This document shows positions 10,758 through 22,673 of a stretch of DNA of 64,000 bases, in pieces. Location: assembly GCF_000003815.2 (NCBI RefSeq), contig NC_049994.1, forward strand, positions 7,637,674-7,701,673, given 5' to 3'. This DNA comes from Branchiostoma floridae. Lineage: Eukaryota > Chordata > Leptocardii > Amphioxiformes > Branchiostomatidae. The notes below the pieces were generated by a model that made no database searches, had not been told where the DNA came from, and saw nothing but the letters and a program-made list of their open reading frames with translations. A program made the translations under genes and the position numbers. How positions within the stretch are numbered: position 1 is the stretch's first letter; each line of letters begins with the position of its first letter.

Positions 10758-13700
10758 AACAAGATAACTCAAGAACGGCTGGATGGATTGGTTTCATACT
10801 TGGTGTGCTGGTAGGGTGTGATGAAAGCTGGAAGTGATTACATTTTGGGCCCCCTAGCGGCTTTCCTTGGTACTGCAGCGCAACTTCCGGTTTTGCTATC
10901 TCGTGTTCTGAACAAGCTATGGTCCCAATTTTTATGTATTACATAGCTCTTGCGCTCAGAAATAAGTGACATAAGTTTGGGCCCCCTAGCGTCTAGTTAG
11001 GGGGCCCAAACTATATTACATTTGCATAATTAATGAGAATATTCTATCATAGCAGTTTTTTCTATGTATCTCTTGTCCCTGACGTGATATGGTCTTGACA
11101 TTAGGGTGGTAGATAGCTTTTAGTGTCATGACAAAGTGGGGCAAGTTTCAGCCCCCTAACAGTTAATTTGGGAACTGCAGGGGCGTTTTTGTCAAGACAT
11201 TCCAATGAGGATAACTGCAGAAAGGATTGACGGATTGGCATCATATTAAGCATGCGGGTACCTTAGGCAAAGATGTTCATAATGATATACATGTTATGCA
11301 AATGAGAGCTTAATTTGCATAATTAATGAGGAAATTGTATGATTCCATTTTTTTCAATAACTGGACTTCAATAAATGTAACACATGTTAATTATGATAGG
11401 TAGAATATAAGCAGATACCAAATATGGTAATGAGGAACTTATTTGCATAATTTATGTAAAAATTGCAAAACCGCTGTATGATCAATAATGGGAATTTTAT
11501 AATTGTGACATGTGTACGTTAGTCAATGATGAACAACACCATGCATAAATTATGTTAATGTGTTAGTCAATTTCTTGAAATTTATGAAAGCTCTAAATTT
11601 TCATGGAGGTATGAGGTCGCCGAACTCTAGTTTACCCTGCGTTTGTGTGTGTGTGTGTGTCTGTCTGTCTGTCAACAAGATAACTCAAGAACGGCTTGAT
11701 GGATTAGTTTCATATTTGGTGTGATGGTGGGGTGTGACGAAAGCTGGAAGTGATTAGATTTTGGGCCCCCTAGCGACTTTTCTTGGTACTGCAGCGCCAC
11801 TTCCGGTTTTGCTATCTCGTGTTCTGAACAAGATATGGTCCCAATTTTTGGTTGTTAGATAGCTCTTGTGCTCAGGAATAAGTGACATAAGTTTGGGCCC
11901 CCTAGCATCTGGTTTTGGGATAGCAGGGGCATTTTTGTCAGAAACTTCTGAAGTGGATAACTCAAGAAGGAAACAAAGGATTTTCATGATTTTTGGTCTG
12001 TAGGTACCTTAGACAATGTTATACAAGATGAAATACAAATTATGCAAAATTAGATTACATTTGCATAATTAATGAGCTTATTCTATCATAGCAGTTTTTT
12101 AATGTATCTCTTGTACCGGACATGATATGGTTTTGATATTTGGGTGGTAGATAGCTTTTAAAGTCATGGCAAAGTGGGGCAAGTTTCAGCCCCCTAACAT
12201 TTAATTGTGGAACTGCAGGGGTGTTTTTGTCAAGACACTCCAAAGAGGATAACTATAGAAAGGAATGATGGATTGGCATCATTTTTGGCATGCAGGTAGC
12301 TTAGGCCAAGATGTTTATAATGATATACATTTTATGCAAATGAAGACTTAATTTGCATAATTAATGAGGAAATTGTACAATTCCATTGTTTTCAATAGCT
12401 GAACTTAAGTAAATGTAACACATGTAGTTTATGATAGGTGAGAGATAAGCAGATACCAAATATATACAGAAATAGCAAATCCACATAATGACTAATATTG
12501 GGAATTTCATAATTGTGACATGTGTACGTTAGTCAATAATGAACATCGCCATACATAAATTATGTAAATGATAGTCATTTGCATGAAATTTACAAAAGCT
12601 CTAAATTTTCATGGAGGTATGAGGTCGCCGCACTCTAGTTTTTTAATATGTTTTTCAATTTGATTTGAATAAGACATGAGCCAAGTTTCCATCGCCGACA
12701 ACTGGAAAAGAACTTGATGCTAATTTCTAAATCTTATCTGTATGTAGGAAAGGATGACATGACATCATTTCATATAGTACAGTTTATTCATACAATCAAT
12801 TTATCATATAAGAAATGACATAAATGACGTAGTTAAGTCACCGACATACTGAGATAACCACGGCGAAACTTTTAGAATCAAAAAAGCAAAAGCATGTTCC
12901 TACTAAAATTATCAGAGGTTGATTTACGTGGAAGTTTCAAAGATTTTTCTGCTTTAATAGGCAGGTCTATATTTCCTTCTACATCTACAATTTGCTGACT
13001 CAGAGATATGTTTGAGCTCCTCTCTCAGTGGAAGCCTCATGTGTTTCTCCGTCTGTTCACTCAGGATGGCGGGACCGCACTCCATGTGGCCAGCCTGGCC
13101 GGGTACACTAAGATAGTGGAGCTGCTATTACAACATGACGCTGGTGTGGAGGCGAGGGACAACGTAAGTACAAACAACTTTATGCTGAGTTTTGGGCATT
13201 TGTTAAACTGATCATGATATATAGTGATTGATATGTGATGATTAACCGTGATTTTGAAGGAGATGCAGTGTTTAGAACGTGGCATCTAAATAATGTCTCA
13301 CCTTACGTACTTATAAGTACGAATACCATATTACTCGGTGTTCTTTCTCAAGTGAAAATGCCTGCATACACAGTACAGTATGTGTGACTTGATAAATAAC
13401 AGCGTTCCTTGGGACGATATCCACAGTAGTTTTGTCGTTGTATGTTATGATGGAGCATTAAGTGATTTTAAATGTATTTCACCATGATTGTAATACGGAT
13501 TAAGCCATATTTCCATCGCCGAGAACTAGAAAAGAATTTGGTGCTAATTTGTAAATTCTATCTTGTGTCCTTGTGAGTGTGTGTGAGTCCGCAATTAAAA
13601 TGCAAATTTACAGAAGCGTCACGTGTTTCTCCGTCTGTTCACTCAGGATGGCAGGACCTCACTCCATGTGGCCAGCAGGTACGGGAAGGCGAAGACAGTG

Positions 13701-16700
13701 AAGCTGCTATTACAACATAACGCTGATGTGGAGGCGAGGGACAACGTAAATGCAAACAATTTGTCCTGAGATTGGGCTTTTCAAAGTAGTTATGAAAGAT
13801 AGTGAAGTTATGGTTAACTGTGGTTATGAAAGAGATGCCGTGTTTAGAACGTGACATGTAAATGATGTCTCATCGTACTCTCATGCATGATCCCCGACTT
13901 AGTCATGGATCACGAATATCACGCAAGTCGGTGTGCAGGGTAAGTACAGAATATCGTCACATGTAGTTAAGAGAAAAGGCCTATCAATTGATAATTGTTT
14001 AGAAAAAGAAACTGCTAGTCTAGTCACATACTCTGATTTCCCTGGTTGTTCCCATTGGGCATGAGTGTAGTTCAATTTTAGTTGATAACTGTACAACACT
14101 TCTCCTACATTCAAACAGTCTAACTACAAGTGACAATTGAATTATTGTTCTCGTTTACGGTGTTACAATGATAGACAATATTGTTTTGCTGTTCTTTTGG
14201 GTCTGAGTGAAGGTACAATAACGGGACAATAAATGATTGTTAACAAATATTTACTAGTTTTTAAAATGTTCTCAAAGCTCTTGGATTGCGCTTATTAGTC
14301 ATAACAGAGTTCAATTTAAGTTAGTAGTAATATCTGATCAGCTCTAGAATGATAACTATGTATCTTTTACAAGTATAGGTTAAAAGTTATAGTTCTTCTC
14401 AAAGTCTAGCTATAGGCTTTACAATAATGGACAGCCATAATGTTTTGCACCAGCTTCATGTGTTTCCCTAACTTTTCACTCAGGATGGCTGGACAGCGCT
14501 CCATTTGGCCTGCAAGTACCAGGAGACTGAGGTTGTGAAGCTGTTGATTCAACATGGCGCTGATATTGAGGTGAAGAACAAAGTAAGTATGCGGAAAACA
14601 ATCTCATGTAAATCTCATCATAATGAAAGGAAAGGGTCAATTAATGCTTGTTGAAAATATTTACAAGCCTTAGTATATTTATCTGATACCTTGCTTGGCA
14701 TGTGTTTATTAGCCATGGCAGGGGTTCAGTTTAAGTTAGTAAGAATATTTGAAAATTATAACTTAAAAACTATATGTTCCTTGTCAAGTAAAATTGAGAG
14801 GCTACTTTTAAAGTTTACGTTTTATAATGATGATGTGTCGCTGTCCTTGTGGGTCTGTTTTCCGTCAATTTGCAGAAACTTCATGTTTATCTCCACCAGT
14901 TCATTTAGTATGGCAGAACCGCACTACATGTGGTCAGCAGTAACGTCGTCTGTGTACGTGTGTATATGTGTATCTATTTAACGAGAAACAAACTCGAAAC
15001 AGAAAACATCGTGTAAAGTTTAGCTTTTCCTCGTATACAGGATGGGGAAAAGCCATTGGACTACATATATGACAAGGACGTCCGACGCTTCCTCAGTGTA
15101 AGCAAAAGGATTTTTGACAGGTTTTACATAGAGTGTAGATTAAACATAAGTCGCAATTTAAAGGCCTACCATGTACACGTTTTTTTGGCAGTACAGTAAA
15201 GCTATTTTATTCATGATTGTGAATGGATAACATCCTATCATTGTTTTGTTCATTTGATATCTTTAAGATGATATCCGACGGAAGGTAAGTAAATATTTGA
15301 TAAAGGCTAGAGATTCAGGTAATCGGCGATACGGAAACATTTATTTAAGCAACTGGATAAAGTTTTGGAGACATCCGCTGTCTTTTGTCAGTGGCTGATA
15401 AGAATTAAAGCTACAAGCTTCAAGCACATGCTGATATCTTAAAGACAATTCAGAGAAGGTCCAATAGAAGCTAGTAAGTAGGTTACGTGAATGTCGACAG
15501 CCTCTTTGCCGAAATATTTTGAGGTTTGATGGAGCTTGCAACAATGGTACATATAACAAGTCTCATTTAAGAAACACTGCACTATAATAAACGTCAAATA
15601 TTTATCATCCAGAATCTGGCTGCAGAAGTTTCCTATCACAAACTGATGAAACAGTCTGGTGGTGTGAAAGTTGACAGGTTTAAACTGTGCATCTGTGGAC
15701 CACAGGAAGCTGGCAAATCCACGCTGAAGGAAAGTCTTCAAACGGTAGGATCTTATCCTAGAATTTCATCTCAATTCTAATTTAACATTCATCGCACAAA
15801 GAATTGATTAGTTAACCCTGTGAAATTATGGCGCGACTTGTCATTTTTCTTATTGACGGAACTAATTATTCACTATATTCTTTGTTGCACAGTGATTCAA
15901 GGTTATATGACTTCGGGCAAGTCAAACGTTAGGTATCAGACTTTGAAATGGTACATCCAAAATAAATATAGACCATTCTTATGTCCGAACAACCGTACAC
16001 TTCAGGCATAAACTATTCCAGTTGTAACTTCTCTTCCTACATTGGCCTTCCTCGATAAAGCTCGAGTATTATTCTCTCTATCGATAGCACTGAAAATTTC
16101 TATATAACGTTAATTTCATTATTATAACTTAGGGACACGTCACCGCCTTCTTCCGGGATCGAATGACTCCAGACCATCGGCCACACGAGCGCACCCCTGG
16201 TGTGAATGTGGGAACAACCAACATTCCCGGTGTGGGGGAGGTCAGTGTGTGGGACTTCGCTGGACAGTCGGAGTACGCGGTCACCCACAGCATGTTCATG
16301 GATGCAGAGAACACCGTCTTCATTGTGATGTACAACATCATGGCCGAAATTGAAACACAGAAAAGAGAGGTGATTATATTTACTAGGTAGACGACAAAAA
16401 TGGTATCGTGTTATTGCCTACATTGTATATGATAACAACTCGAATGATTCTCGCAGGTCCACTGGTGGCTGTGTTTCATCAAGTCCTGCAACACAAAGAG
16501 TACGCCTAGCGTCATCCTTGTGGCCAGCCACGCGGACCAGACTGACACAGGTAAACGTGTGCAACGTCTACCAGAACAGGCTTGACATTAAATTAGAAAT
16601 ATATAAGGAGACATTCATTTCATTTTTGGATCATGTGTTTACCAAGCGCCAAATTTGTGATTTGATTTATTCGGCTATATGCGTATATACGTATAGATAT

Positions 16701-19700
16701 AAGAGAGGTAAGATATCGGATTTTTCTTTCAATATTTCCCATCTGAATTGCCGATCTACATGTATGCTTTATTGATTGGCAACAGGACATCAACAAGCAT
16801 CTTCCATCATTGAGCTGATGACGTCAGAGTTCAAGGATCATCTGACAATCTCAGATGAAGTTTTCCTGCTTGATTGCAGAAAGACTCGTCAAACTGACAT
16901 GTGGCGTCTTAAAGGGCTTTTGACAAGAATGAAGACCCAGCTTCAAGCGGTGAGTTGTATCGTCTTGGAATATTCTTTGATCCTTTCGAAATTTCATCCG
17001 AATTGTCTTTCGAGAGAATAACATTTCACGCTTGTTTTTCTGACAAGACTATGTGCAGTACCTGTATGTGATTCACGAGTCGTTTAAAAATCAAGGATGA
17101 TGTTTATACATAAACATTAAAGATGATGTAATGATACAGTTTTTAAGACTTTATATCCGTACACAAAATAAAGCGCTTACCAACAAGCTTTCGATCGGTC
17201 CTCTGATCCTTCTCAAGTTGTAATGACCCAAAACCTAAGTCGCACTTCCGGAACGGAACTGATTGTATGTCTTCTTGTTCCGAAATCACAGTTTCAGCTC
17301 TATGGAACAAGGTCCTAACCACTCCAAATTTATGGTCAAGAGGATGGCTAGAGGCAAAATTAAGATACTGATCAGTGTGGGTGGGTTTGCGGTATATCTT
17401 AATGCGAAGAGAACCGTCTTCTAGGATCACAGTCAAGGTATCTAGAAAAGGTAGTGACTTGTTCTGTTCCTCTTCTGTAGTAAACTTGATATCTGGATCT
17501 AAGCTATTAAGGTGATCAAGGAATTCTTGTGCATATATCTTCTTGACTTTTGTATTGGTATCATCTATATACCTAAACCACCACAAAGGAGGGTGGGGGC
17601 AGTGGTAATAGCCAACTGTTCTAAGTGTTCCAAGTAAAGGTTGCACACGATAGGACTGACTGGGGATCCCATGGCGGCACCGTGAATTTGTTGGTAGAAC
17701 ACCTCATTGTATACAAAGTAGGTACAATGTAAACAGACTTCTAATAACTTAACCACATGTGCAGGAGTCAAAGATGTACGCTGACGCAGAGTACTATCGT
17801 CCTTGAGCCTCTGTAGGATAATGTCAAGAGCTTTGGGCACCGGGACTGAGGTGAACAAAGCAGTGACGTCAAAAGAACGTAATTCCTCGTCAGTTTCCAC
17901 CCGTTTGTCTTTGAGAAGTTCGGCAAAATGTTGAGAATTTTTGACGTGATGTGACGAGTTGCCAACTAACGGTGAAAGAATTTCCGCCAAGAATTTTGCG
18001 CTCTGGTAGGTGATAGAGTCCACACTACTTACTATCGGTCTGAGTGGCGCCCCAGGTTTATGAATCTTCGGAAGACCATAGAGCTTAGGCGGAGTTTCGG
18101 TTGTAGGGTAAATTCGTCTATATGTAATATTACTGATTACCTCGTCTGTCAAAATTTGTTGCAAAACACTGACCAACTGTTTCTTGTACTCCCCCGTGGG
18201 GTCCTTTTTGCCCAGTCGTAGGTAGGTGTTACTGTCGTCCACTAACTAACCGTGTACTAACGAATATAAAGTCTTAAAAACTGTATCATTATGTTAACTA
18301 CCGTCACAGATGAACTTAGATTCATTAAAGATGATGATGTTTATACATAAACATTAAAGATAATGTGTTTTGATTTGATTTAATTTCCTACCCCGAACTC
18401 ACAGTATCTGGTTACTAAATAGCCTTGTTAGTCGATAGCTGTAACTGTACCGTTCTATCTAAATCTCTAGCACCAGCGAGCCATACCGAAGCTCTGTGCT
18501 GAGATCATCAAGTGCCTACCCAAATGGACCAAGGACAAGTGCAGCCCGAAGTGTCCCGTCTTGAGATGGGCACAGTACAAGGCGGCGGTGATGGAGATGA
18601 TGGGAATCGAGAGCCTGGCTGATGAAGATTTCCTCAAGACGTCTTCGCAGTATCTGGATCACCTTGGAGAGGTAAAAATATCTATAACATACCGACTCAT
18701 GTAGTACTCATGTTCTGCTCTTGGAATGTAATTTGAAAAGTAGGAAGGCAAAATTAACAAGAATTCTTCAGTCTAATATCATCAACGCTGCATAAATGGG
18801 AACATTCTACTGAATGGATGTAGCTATCAGACTAAACATCAAACAAATCAATATTCATAATAAATCATTTGGCAACTTGTCACAAACACATCTCTGTCGT
18901 TACAGATCTTGTTTGTCTCCTCACTTACTGAGCCCATAGTCATCCTGGCGCCCAACTGGCTCTGCACGGATGTCTTCGGCAAAGTGATGGCACCAAAAAA
19001 CTTCCCCATCCAGCATCTAAGAACCGTCAAGGATATCGTCAAGAAAGACGAAATCCAGAAAGTGTTCCAAGATGTTGCCGATATCGATCTCCTGATCACC
19101 CTGCTGCAAGAGTTCCAACTCTGCCACACCTTTGATGGACAGGAGTTCATCATCCCCGGGCTGCTGACACAGGCCATGCCTCCAGAGAAATGGCAGAAGA
19201 CCGAAGACCCCACCAAGACCGTGTACTTCGGCAAGCAAGTCCAGTGTGCCGACACCACCGACATGTTCTCCTCCGGGTTCTTTCCCCGTGTGCAGATCCG
19301 TCTGATGAGGCAGCTGAAGAATCGGCCGCTGCTGTGGAGAGACGGAGCCAAGTGTTTCGACTGTAACGTGGAAAGTCTCATCAAGCTGTCCCCAGACGGC
19401 CGTGCGGTCAACATCTGCGTGCGGAGCGAGCAGGCTGACAAGCAGAGCTGCCGACAGATGCTCGAGCAGATAGATAACGTCATCAACAACGTGCTCGACG
19501 AGTGCAGCCCAGGTACCACTACAGAGGAGAGGGTGCTCAGCGCTCGTGCACTGAAGGAACACAGAGAAGAAGTCTACTCCTACGGCATGGACCAGATCGA
19601 CAAGGCCGAAGCAGGGGACGGCATCGTCTATCACGACATCCTTGGCTTCTCAGAAGACGTCAATGACCTCCTGTATGGCGGAAGAGACGACGATGGAGAG

Positions 19701-19889
19701 GAAAAGGAGCAAGGAGCTGTTGGAAACCGCCACCGTCAGCCAAAAATGTACGGACATCACAACACCATCATTAACGCAGGTGATGGTGCGGTCTTCCACA
19801 TGTATGAGGGTGCCGTTGGTGCCGTTGAACAACTGCAGCTAGAGGATAGTGTGTCTGAGGCTAGCTCAGATAGGCTTGCCCTAGAATGA
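8244..19889 (+). CDS. Gene A: ankyrin-Roc-COR (ROCO family) protein, 13 coding exons
   Basis: Coding exons: 8244-8357, 8967-9065, 9796-9924, 13065-13163, 13647-13745, 14484-14582, 15041-15097, 15613-15744, 16133-16369, 16457-16550, 16786-16949, 18471-18671, 18906-19889; about 835 aa. Exon 1 holds an ankyrin-like cap (GDVQTVRRGLQAG). Exons 2-6 each encode one ankyrin repeat (TALH, IVKLLLQHDADV), all phase 0. The next exon (DGEKPLDYIYDKDVRRFLS) closes the ankyrin solenoid. The Roc GTPase follows with P-loop GPQEAGKST (about 261-269), switch motif WDFAGQ (about 316-321) and G4-like SHAD (about 379-382). COR follows (about 440-740), then an acidic tail with HNTIINAGDGA. No kinase, LRR or death domain was seen. 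ROCO proteins are GTP-binding dimers, with COR mediating dimerisation. Boundaries are supported by identical structure in copies B and C. Introns carry a hAT MITE, two 1-kb repeats and a Penelope-like insertion. Confidence 0.85.
9796..9924 (+). CDS. Gene A exon 3: expanded 43-residue ankyrin repeat
   Basis: This exon is 129 nt instead of the 99 nt of all other ankyrin exons. The extra 10 codons (DALHFSRVSV region) look like a local duplication of the GCACTCCAT...GGCCAGCAGG stretch that encodes the ALH-AS part of the first helix. Phase 0 is kept, so the frame is preserved. Confidence 0.7.
10060..10458. mobile_element. 399-bp hAT-type MITE in gene A intron
   Basis: Terminal inverted repeats start TAGGGCTGGGTACCGGTAC on the left and read TAGGGCTGGGTATCGGTAC on the complement of the right end. 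The element is bounded by a perfect 8-bp duplication ATCATCGT (10052-10059 and 10459-10466). The same intron position in other ankyrin units reads straight through. An 8-bp TSD and these ends are typical of hAT elements. It has no coding capacity. Internal palindromic CAGGTCC repeats lie at 10085-10130. Confidence 0.85.
10649..11630 (+). mobile_element. About 1-kb hairpin-ended repeat, copy 1
   Basis: It opens with two tandem 31-bp units, each holding the palindrome ACCTCCATGAAATGTCATGG, then TACCCTGCG, a (GTCT)n run (10725-10757) and CAACAAGATAACTCAAGAAC. It ends TTTTCATGGAGGTATGAGGT plus CGCCGAACTCTAG. No ORF of note. It is the same family as 6544-7631 and 11631-12638. Confidence 0.75.
11631..12638 (+). 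mobile_element. About 1-kb hairpin-ended repeat, copy 2 (head-to-tail with copy 1)
   Basis: It follows copy 1 directly with TTTACCCTGCGTTTGTGTG and repeats its whole internal order (GGGCCCCCTAGCG, CTTCCGGTTTTGCTATCTCG, TTTGCATAATTAATGAG), ending CGCCGCACTCTAG. The pair suggests tandem duplication or unequal crossing-over rather than two independent insertions. The empty site in block B (about 30363) reads GGTGATTATTAATATG. Confidence 0.75.
14909..14965 (+). pseudogene. Relic ankyrin exon in gene A
   Basis: After a TTTAG acceptor-like site the sequence TATGGCAGAACCGCACTACA matches the start of an ankyrin exon. Homology ends after GTCAGCAG and there is no LLLQHDADV half or donor. The same relic occurs in gene B at 31685-31740. 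Confidence 0.7.
17129..18323 (-). mobile_element. Truncated Penelope-like retroelement with 13-bp TSD in gene A intron 12
   Basis: The minus strand encodes a reverse transcriptase with KLYGLPKIHKPGAPLRPIVS, SFDVTALFTSVP, GAAMGSPVSPIV and RYIDDT, the signature set of Penelope-like elements. The frame breaks once near 17600, in a C-run before the YIDD box, so ORFs 18242-17565 and 17646-17143 together make one damaged RT. No GIY-YIG endonuclease is seen. A 13-bp duplication ATTAAAGATGATG flanks it (17116-17128 and 18324-18336), and gene B has the empty site (about 33937). A 28-bp inverted repeat starts TAATGATACAGTTTTTAAGA (17129-17156; complement at 18264-18291), leaving a 32-bp tail outside the right repeat. 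Confidence 0.85.
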
Positions 19890-20297
19890 AACAGTCTAAC
19901 CAGCGTGGTAACTGAGTAGCCAATTTTTGCAGCAAAATGCTTTTCAAATACATTAGTCTATTTTCATAATGTCTTCTTCGTGCTGGAAATGTCCACCACA
20001 ACGTGTGACATACAATCAATTTGCACCAAAGAGCCACATGTGTCCATTATCAATTCATTCCAAATACGGTGGTTATCAGATTTGAACATTTCAGGCTTTC
20101 TGAGGTAAAGTTGCTTTTGGTAGTTTCTAGGAATATGGTGATTGGAACCTAACAGTAAGAAGTTGTATGTACAACGTTGGGAAGTTTCAGGACTAGTTTA
20201 CACAATGAGAATGTGTCCGTCAGCTATTGTAAATGTATAATATATCATTGAGTATGATTTAACCATTTGAACATTTTGTAAGATCATTTTGTATCAG
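19890..20297 (+). other. Gene A 3' flank / putative 3' UTR
   Basis: It aligns with the sequence after gene B (35493-35926) and after the orphan end of gene C (57418-57890), so it belongs to the duplicated segment. No AATAAA lies close to the stop codon. The first candidate in the homologous region lies beyond the LINE insertion. Confidence 0.5.
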
Positions 20298-22667
20298 TTT
20301 TTTGGGAAAATGGGGAAGTGGACTTATCAAATCTGTTAATTTGTTTATACCTAAAATCTGCGTTAAAAATATTTCCTCCTCACCCTGGATAGATGGTGAA
20401 GTCAAGCATGCTCGCAACAGAAAAATGACAATATGGAGATTAGCCAAAAGGACCAATAAATCCTCTCACTGGACTAAATTTAAGCAACTACGAAATGATC
20501 TTCAAAAACTCATGAAAGCAAAATACAAGTCTTATTTGGGTAACCTCGGTTCAGAGGTTCACAGGAACCCGAAGAAATTTTGGTCTTTTTTCAAATCTAA
20601 AACTGGCTCCAGTCGTCTACCCTGTGTACTAAAATCTGGCACTAATGAGGCCACTACGCCTAAAGGAAAGGCGGATATGTTCAACAAATATTTTCATTCT
20701 GTGTTTACTTCACCAAACACTGGAAATAATCTTCCTGACATACCTGTCTTCAAACACCCTAATCTAGGGAATTTTGTTTTTACGAACGATGAGATTTTAG
20801 AAGTCCTTAGTAACCTTGATTGTTCAAAGGCTTATGGTCCTGATGGCATATCGCCCGTCGTTCTGCGTAGGTGTGCACACGAGTTAGCACCTCAGCTAAC
20901 GGCACTGTTCAACCAAAGTTTACGTCTCGGCTGGGTTCCGACACAGTGGAAAGACGCTAATGTATGCCCAGTCCTCAAGAAAGGCCGCAAGGAATTTGTT
21001 GAAAACTATCGTCCCATCTCTCTGTTAAGTATTGTTAGCAAAGTAATGGAAAGATGTGTGTTTAACCGCATCTTCCCGTATCTTAAGGAGCAGATCCACC
21101 CTTTTCAACATGGTTTTATTAAAGGCCGCTCCACTGCAACACTTTTACTCCACATTTATCACAAAATTGGCTCTATTCTAGATAATGGCGGCCAAGTTGA
21201 TGTTGTATTGCTTGATTTTTTCTAAAGCTTTCGACTGTGTCTCTCACCGCCTCCTAGTCCACAAGCTGAAAATGTATGGCGTACACTCCAACTTGCTTGC
21301 ATGGTTCAAAAGTTATTTGTCTTGTCGTAGACAACGAGTCATTGTAGACAACGTGCATTCTGATTGGCTACCAGTTGTCTCGGGAGTTCCCCAAGGATCC
21401 ATACTGGGGCCACTACTTTTTTTATTATTCATAAACGACCTTCCTTCTGTGGTCAGTAACACAATGGCTTTATATGCCGACGACTCGAAGTGTTTTAAAC
21501 AAATCTCAACAGTTATTGATTGTGTTTCTCTTCAAAAAGACATTGAGAACATGTACAATTGGGGCAATACGTGGATGATGAAGTTTAACACAGACAAATG
21601 CAAGATACTCACTATAGGTAGAGGGAAAAATCAAATTCAGTTTCAGTACAAAATGGAAGACAGATTTCTTGAGGTTGTCTCTGAATTTAACGACCTAGGA
21701 GTTTCTGCATCTGGTCAATTAACATGGAAATTTCATATCCAAAACATTATCTCCAAAGCTAACTCAACCTTTGGTTTCATTAAAAGGTCTGTAGGCTTTC
21801 ACGCTCCTTTGTCTGTCAAAAAAGCTCTCTATATGTCACTTGTCCGAAGTAAATTAGAATATTGTTCTTCGGTATGGTCTCCTCACACTCATGAACTCAT
21901 AGAAAGACTGGAAAGTGTACAGAGGCGAGGAACCAAGTTTATCCTCAACAATTACTCAACTGACTACACGTACAAAGACAGGCTGCTCAGTTGCTCACTT
22001 TTACCTTTGTCATATAGACGTGAAATTTTAGATTTAGTTTTCATTTTCAAATGTTTCTTAGGATATTACGAAATAGATGTTAACAAGTACTTAACTTTCC
22101 CACATCCTCTCCTTAGATCACATGATCAGGTCAAGTTAACCCCAGGCAAGTGTAATACTACTACCTTTATGTACTCATTTTTTCTTAGAATTGCTCACAT
22201 TTGGAATTCTCTCCCTACAGAAATAAGACAACTCAGGCTAATCCCAGACTCATCAATTAGGCGCTTTAAGCAAGACATTTCAGGCCATTATCTATCCCTT
22301 TTGTCAACACACTTCGACGCTCATAAAACTTGCACATGGACCACTTGTTAAAAATGCTGTCTGACATTGTTAACTCGACAAGTTTCTTCAATACCATTAC
22401 TTTATATCTCTAAGATTTTCACTTACAGTTTGTATAGCTATAGATTCCTTTTTGTTTTTACTGCTATTACTGATAATTTCTTAGAATGTTTTGTCACTTA
22501 TGTAATTGTATTAAGCTATTAGTTATGTGCTCTTATTTGTCACACATGTAATATTGTTTTTAACTGTATACCCTGGAGGTGGCGGCCCTGAAAAGGATAT
22601 GCTAATCCTGTTGCCGTCACCTTTCAGATTCCTTCTGAAAAGCTTAATAAATAAATAAATAAATAAA
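20298..22667 (+). mobile_element. CR1/Jockey-type LINE, 5'-truncated, inserted downstream of gene A
   Basis: The open frame starts in the linker before RT and runs through NYRPISLLSIVSKVMER, HGFIKGRSTATLL, SKAFDCVSH, GVPQGSILGPLLF, the YADD box (ALYADDSK) and a C-terminal region ending with THFDAHKTCTWTTC at 22351. One extra T in a T-run near 21220 separates ORFs 20302-21225 and 21185-22351. The endonuclease is missing. The 3' end carries a predicted hairpin (arms 22578-22586 and 22613-22621) and an (AATA)n tail. The target duplication is about TATCAG (20292-20297 and 22668-22673). Block B is uninterrupted at the matching position (about 35926), so the insertion followed the duplication. Confidence 0.85.
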
Positions 22668-22673
22668 TATCAG

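Noticed and set aside
14909-14965. Functional sixth ankyrin exon in gene A
   Set aside because: Homology stops half-way, with no donor and no LLLQHDADV half.
18848-19634. Long antisense frames (223 and 205 codons) opposite the gene A COR exon, repeated opposite genes B and C
   Set aside because: They mirror the GC-rich, strongly conserved sense exon, have no splice or start context, and persist only because the sense copies are near-identical.
20298-22667. Retrovirus or LTR element
   Set aside because: No LTR, gag, protease or integrase; RT motifs, 5' truncation and AATA tail are those of a non-LTR retrotransposon.
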